From Erythrocercus mccallii (lineage: Eukaryota; Chordata; Aves; Passeriformes; Dicruridae): a stretch of 64,000 nucleotides of DNA. Positions 62,710-64,000 of the stretch are shown one piece after another. The DNA lies in assembly GCA_013397435.1 (NCBI GenBank), contig VZRG01001684.1:62001-126000 (forward strand). Reading direction: 5' to 3'. The notes beneath the pieces were generated by a model that was not told the DNA's origin, did not search any database, and saw only the letters and a program-made list of their open reading frames with translations. The position numbers and the translations under genes are program-made. How positions within the stretch are numbered: position 1 is the first letter of the stretch; each line of letters opens with the position of its first letter.

Positions 62710-63055
62710 TGTTGCATCGGCATCATGACCCCAGAACCGGACCAGCTGGGAGTGGCAAATGAAATAGGGATGGGGTCGATGAAATAGCCTGGAAAAATAA
62801 ACTTTAATAATGAGCAAAACAACAAAGGGCAGAAGCTGTGTATACTGGACAATCTCCAAATCTCCAAAGTCGTAACAGTAGGGTAAGCTTAACCATATAT
62901 AGGGTTACGTATGACGGTAGGGAACCAATCATCAGCGTGAACTCAAAACAGAACCTTGTATAGCAAGTGTTACAAACCAATCATAGACAAGAACTAGAAA
63001 CATTGCCTAATATGGAATCACCTAACCAGCTTCTCCCATAACGCTGTTCTTCTCA
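62710..63055 (-). mobile_element. Probable ERV LTR of a different family
   Basis: Read on the minus strand, the segment starts TGAGAAGAACAG. It carries two CCAAT-type boxes (GATTGGTT), a TATA-like CCCTATATATGG and an ATTAAA-type signal, and ends near GATGCAACA. This order of U3 signals is typical of a retroviral LTR. No target duplication or coding region was seen, and the edges are approximate. Confidence 0.5.
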
Positions 63056-64000
63056 CCATAACCTAGGGAGATGTTTTCCCTCTCAACATCCTGCTTCCAA
63101 TGGCCTTAAGTTGATGACTTCTATGTGACCGGTAAAGGCCAGCCCACTGTCTACCCCAGCCAGCCTGACTTACACAACCTGGATCTCTTCTGGAATTGAA
63201 AAAAGCAAACAGCAGGGGCATCTGTTGTAAAAATGGAAGGGCATTGACTAATTTATGGCTAGGTACCAAATCCTCCTGATTTTTAAGGGTGAATGTCATG
63301 GAATGCTCTGCAGGTTGCCAGATTGAAGGATCACAAAACCAGCACTCTGATGGCATTCAGACTTAAAGGTCAGGGCTGGGGACTGTTCAGGAGTGCATCC
63401 TGAGCAGCCAGGGAAGATTTGTACTGCCCAAATGCAACTGTCAAGATGAACTCAAAGCCTTCCCCTCTCTCTTCTGTGCTAGATGAGGTACTCTTAGTTT
63501 TGCATAAACTTGGCTTGACTCTCTGCTTCTTTTGAATACCAGTTGGGGATTGTGCCTTACTATTTAGGTTTTTCATGTAGAGTGATAATATGAGGAAATT
63601 CCTCCCTTGAATTTCCAGAATAGAAGTGATACTCTGAAGTCCTTGTTTATTTTTCTTGCAGGACACCCTTATAATGGCTAAGCACTGGATAATTCTTACA
63701 CCAACAGCAATTTTATGCCCATAAAGGCAGTGGTCTTTTCAGTGAGGAAGAGGGAAAGGCTGTGGTTTCTGTTTGACATGAAAGGGCATGAATAACAAAC
63801 ACTGGTGTACTGACTGGGTTTAGTTTCCCACATATCAAAGCAAGCTGTCTGGGTGGATAAATTTTGCATTCAGACTTGTATATTATTTAACTGCTAAGCC
63901 AAATATTTATTTAGAAATCTCAATTACTACTCACTCCATGTATTCTCTTTATCTCTGATGTATTTTATGGTAGAGATTTATTAGTATTTTCACACCAGGG

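Larger units (their letters stand above)
59442..64000 (+). other. ARFGEF3 intron 4 (continues past the window)
   Basis: Contains two LTR copies (61576-62219 and 62710-63055). I looked for the expected next exon (human: VLLCITYTPTFDLNG) and did not find it. Confidence 0.75.

Noticed and set aside
1..64000. Search for tRNA, rRNA, CRISPR arrays, operons or a defence-type gene cluster
   Set aside because: None seen; the window is ordinary bird genomic DNA with three recognisable genes and repeats.

Overview
This window is vertebrate nuclear DNA, and the sequence points to a bird, probably a songbird. Genes are split into short exons by long introns. Several CR1 LINE 3' ends are present, carrying the typical avian tail (attctatgattct-like). 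There are also solo LTRs of endogenous retroviruses. Two runs of N (839 and 18 bases) mark assembly gaps. No bacterial features, CRISPR arrays or tRNA/rRNA genes were seen.

Three genes can be supported by exon structure and protein similarity. (1) On the minus strand at 3501-3711 is exon 1 of a PERP-like tetraspan protein (the second avian PERP paralogue, PERP2-type); its later exons would lie beyond the left edge. (2) On the minus strand at 22632-14406 is PERP, with exon 1 (its first codons lost in the 839-base gap), exon 2 and exon 3 with the stop codon. (3) On the plus strand from 42900 are the first four coding exons of ARFGEF3 (BIG3), which starts in a strong CpG island and continues past the right edge. 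The PERP/ARFGEF3 divergent order matches human 6q23, so synteny supports both calls.

Layout: 1-3500 is presumed intron of the PERP-like gene. 3712-14405 lies between the two PERP genes and holds a solo LTR with a perfect 5-bp target duplication. 14406-22632 is PERP. 23472-42229 is the PERP-ARFGEF3 intergenic region, with a CTCF-like motif beside a 45-bp minisatellite and a CR1 copy. 42230-64000 is the ARFGEF3 promoter, first exons and large introns, with three LTRs and an inverted CR1 pair.

The two PERP genes look like a tandem duplication on one strand: same exon-1 boundary, same intron phase, about two thirds identity in exon 1. PERP proteins are membrane proteins of desmosomes and p53/p63 targets. 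ARFGEF3 is a large Sec7-family protein of secretory granules; there is no evidence that it works with PERP. Several isolated open segments with good-looking splice sites lie outside these genes. They are listed as low-confidence candidate exons because I could not match them to a known protein and chance is a real explanation. I did not find a convincing new biological system.
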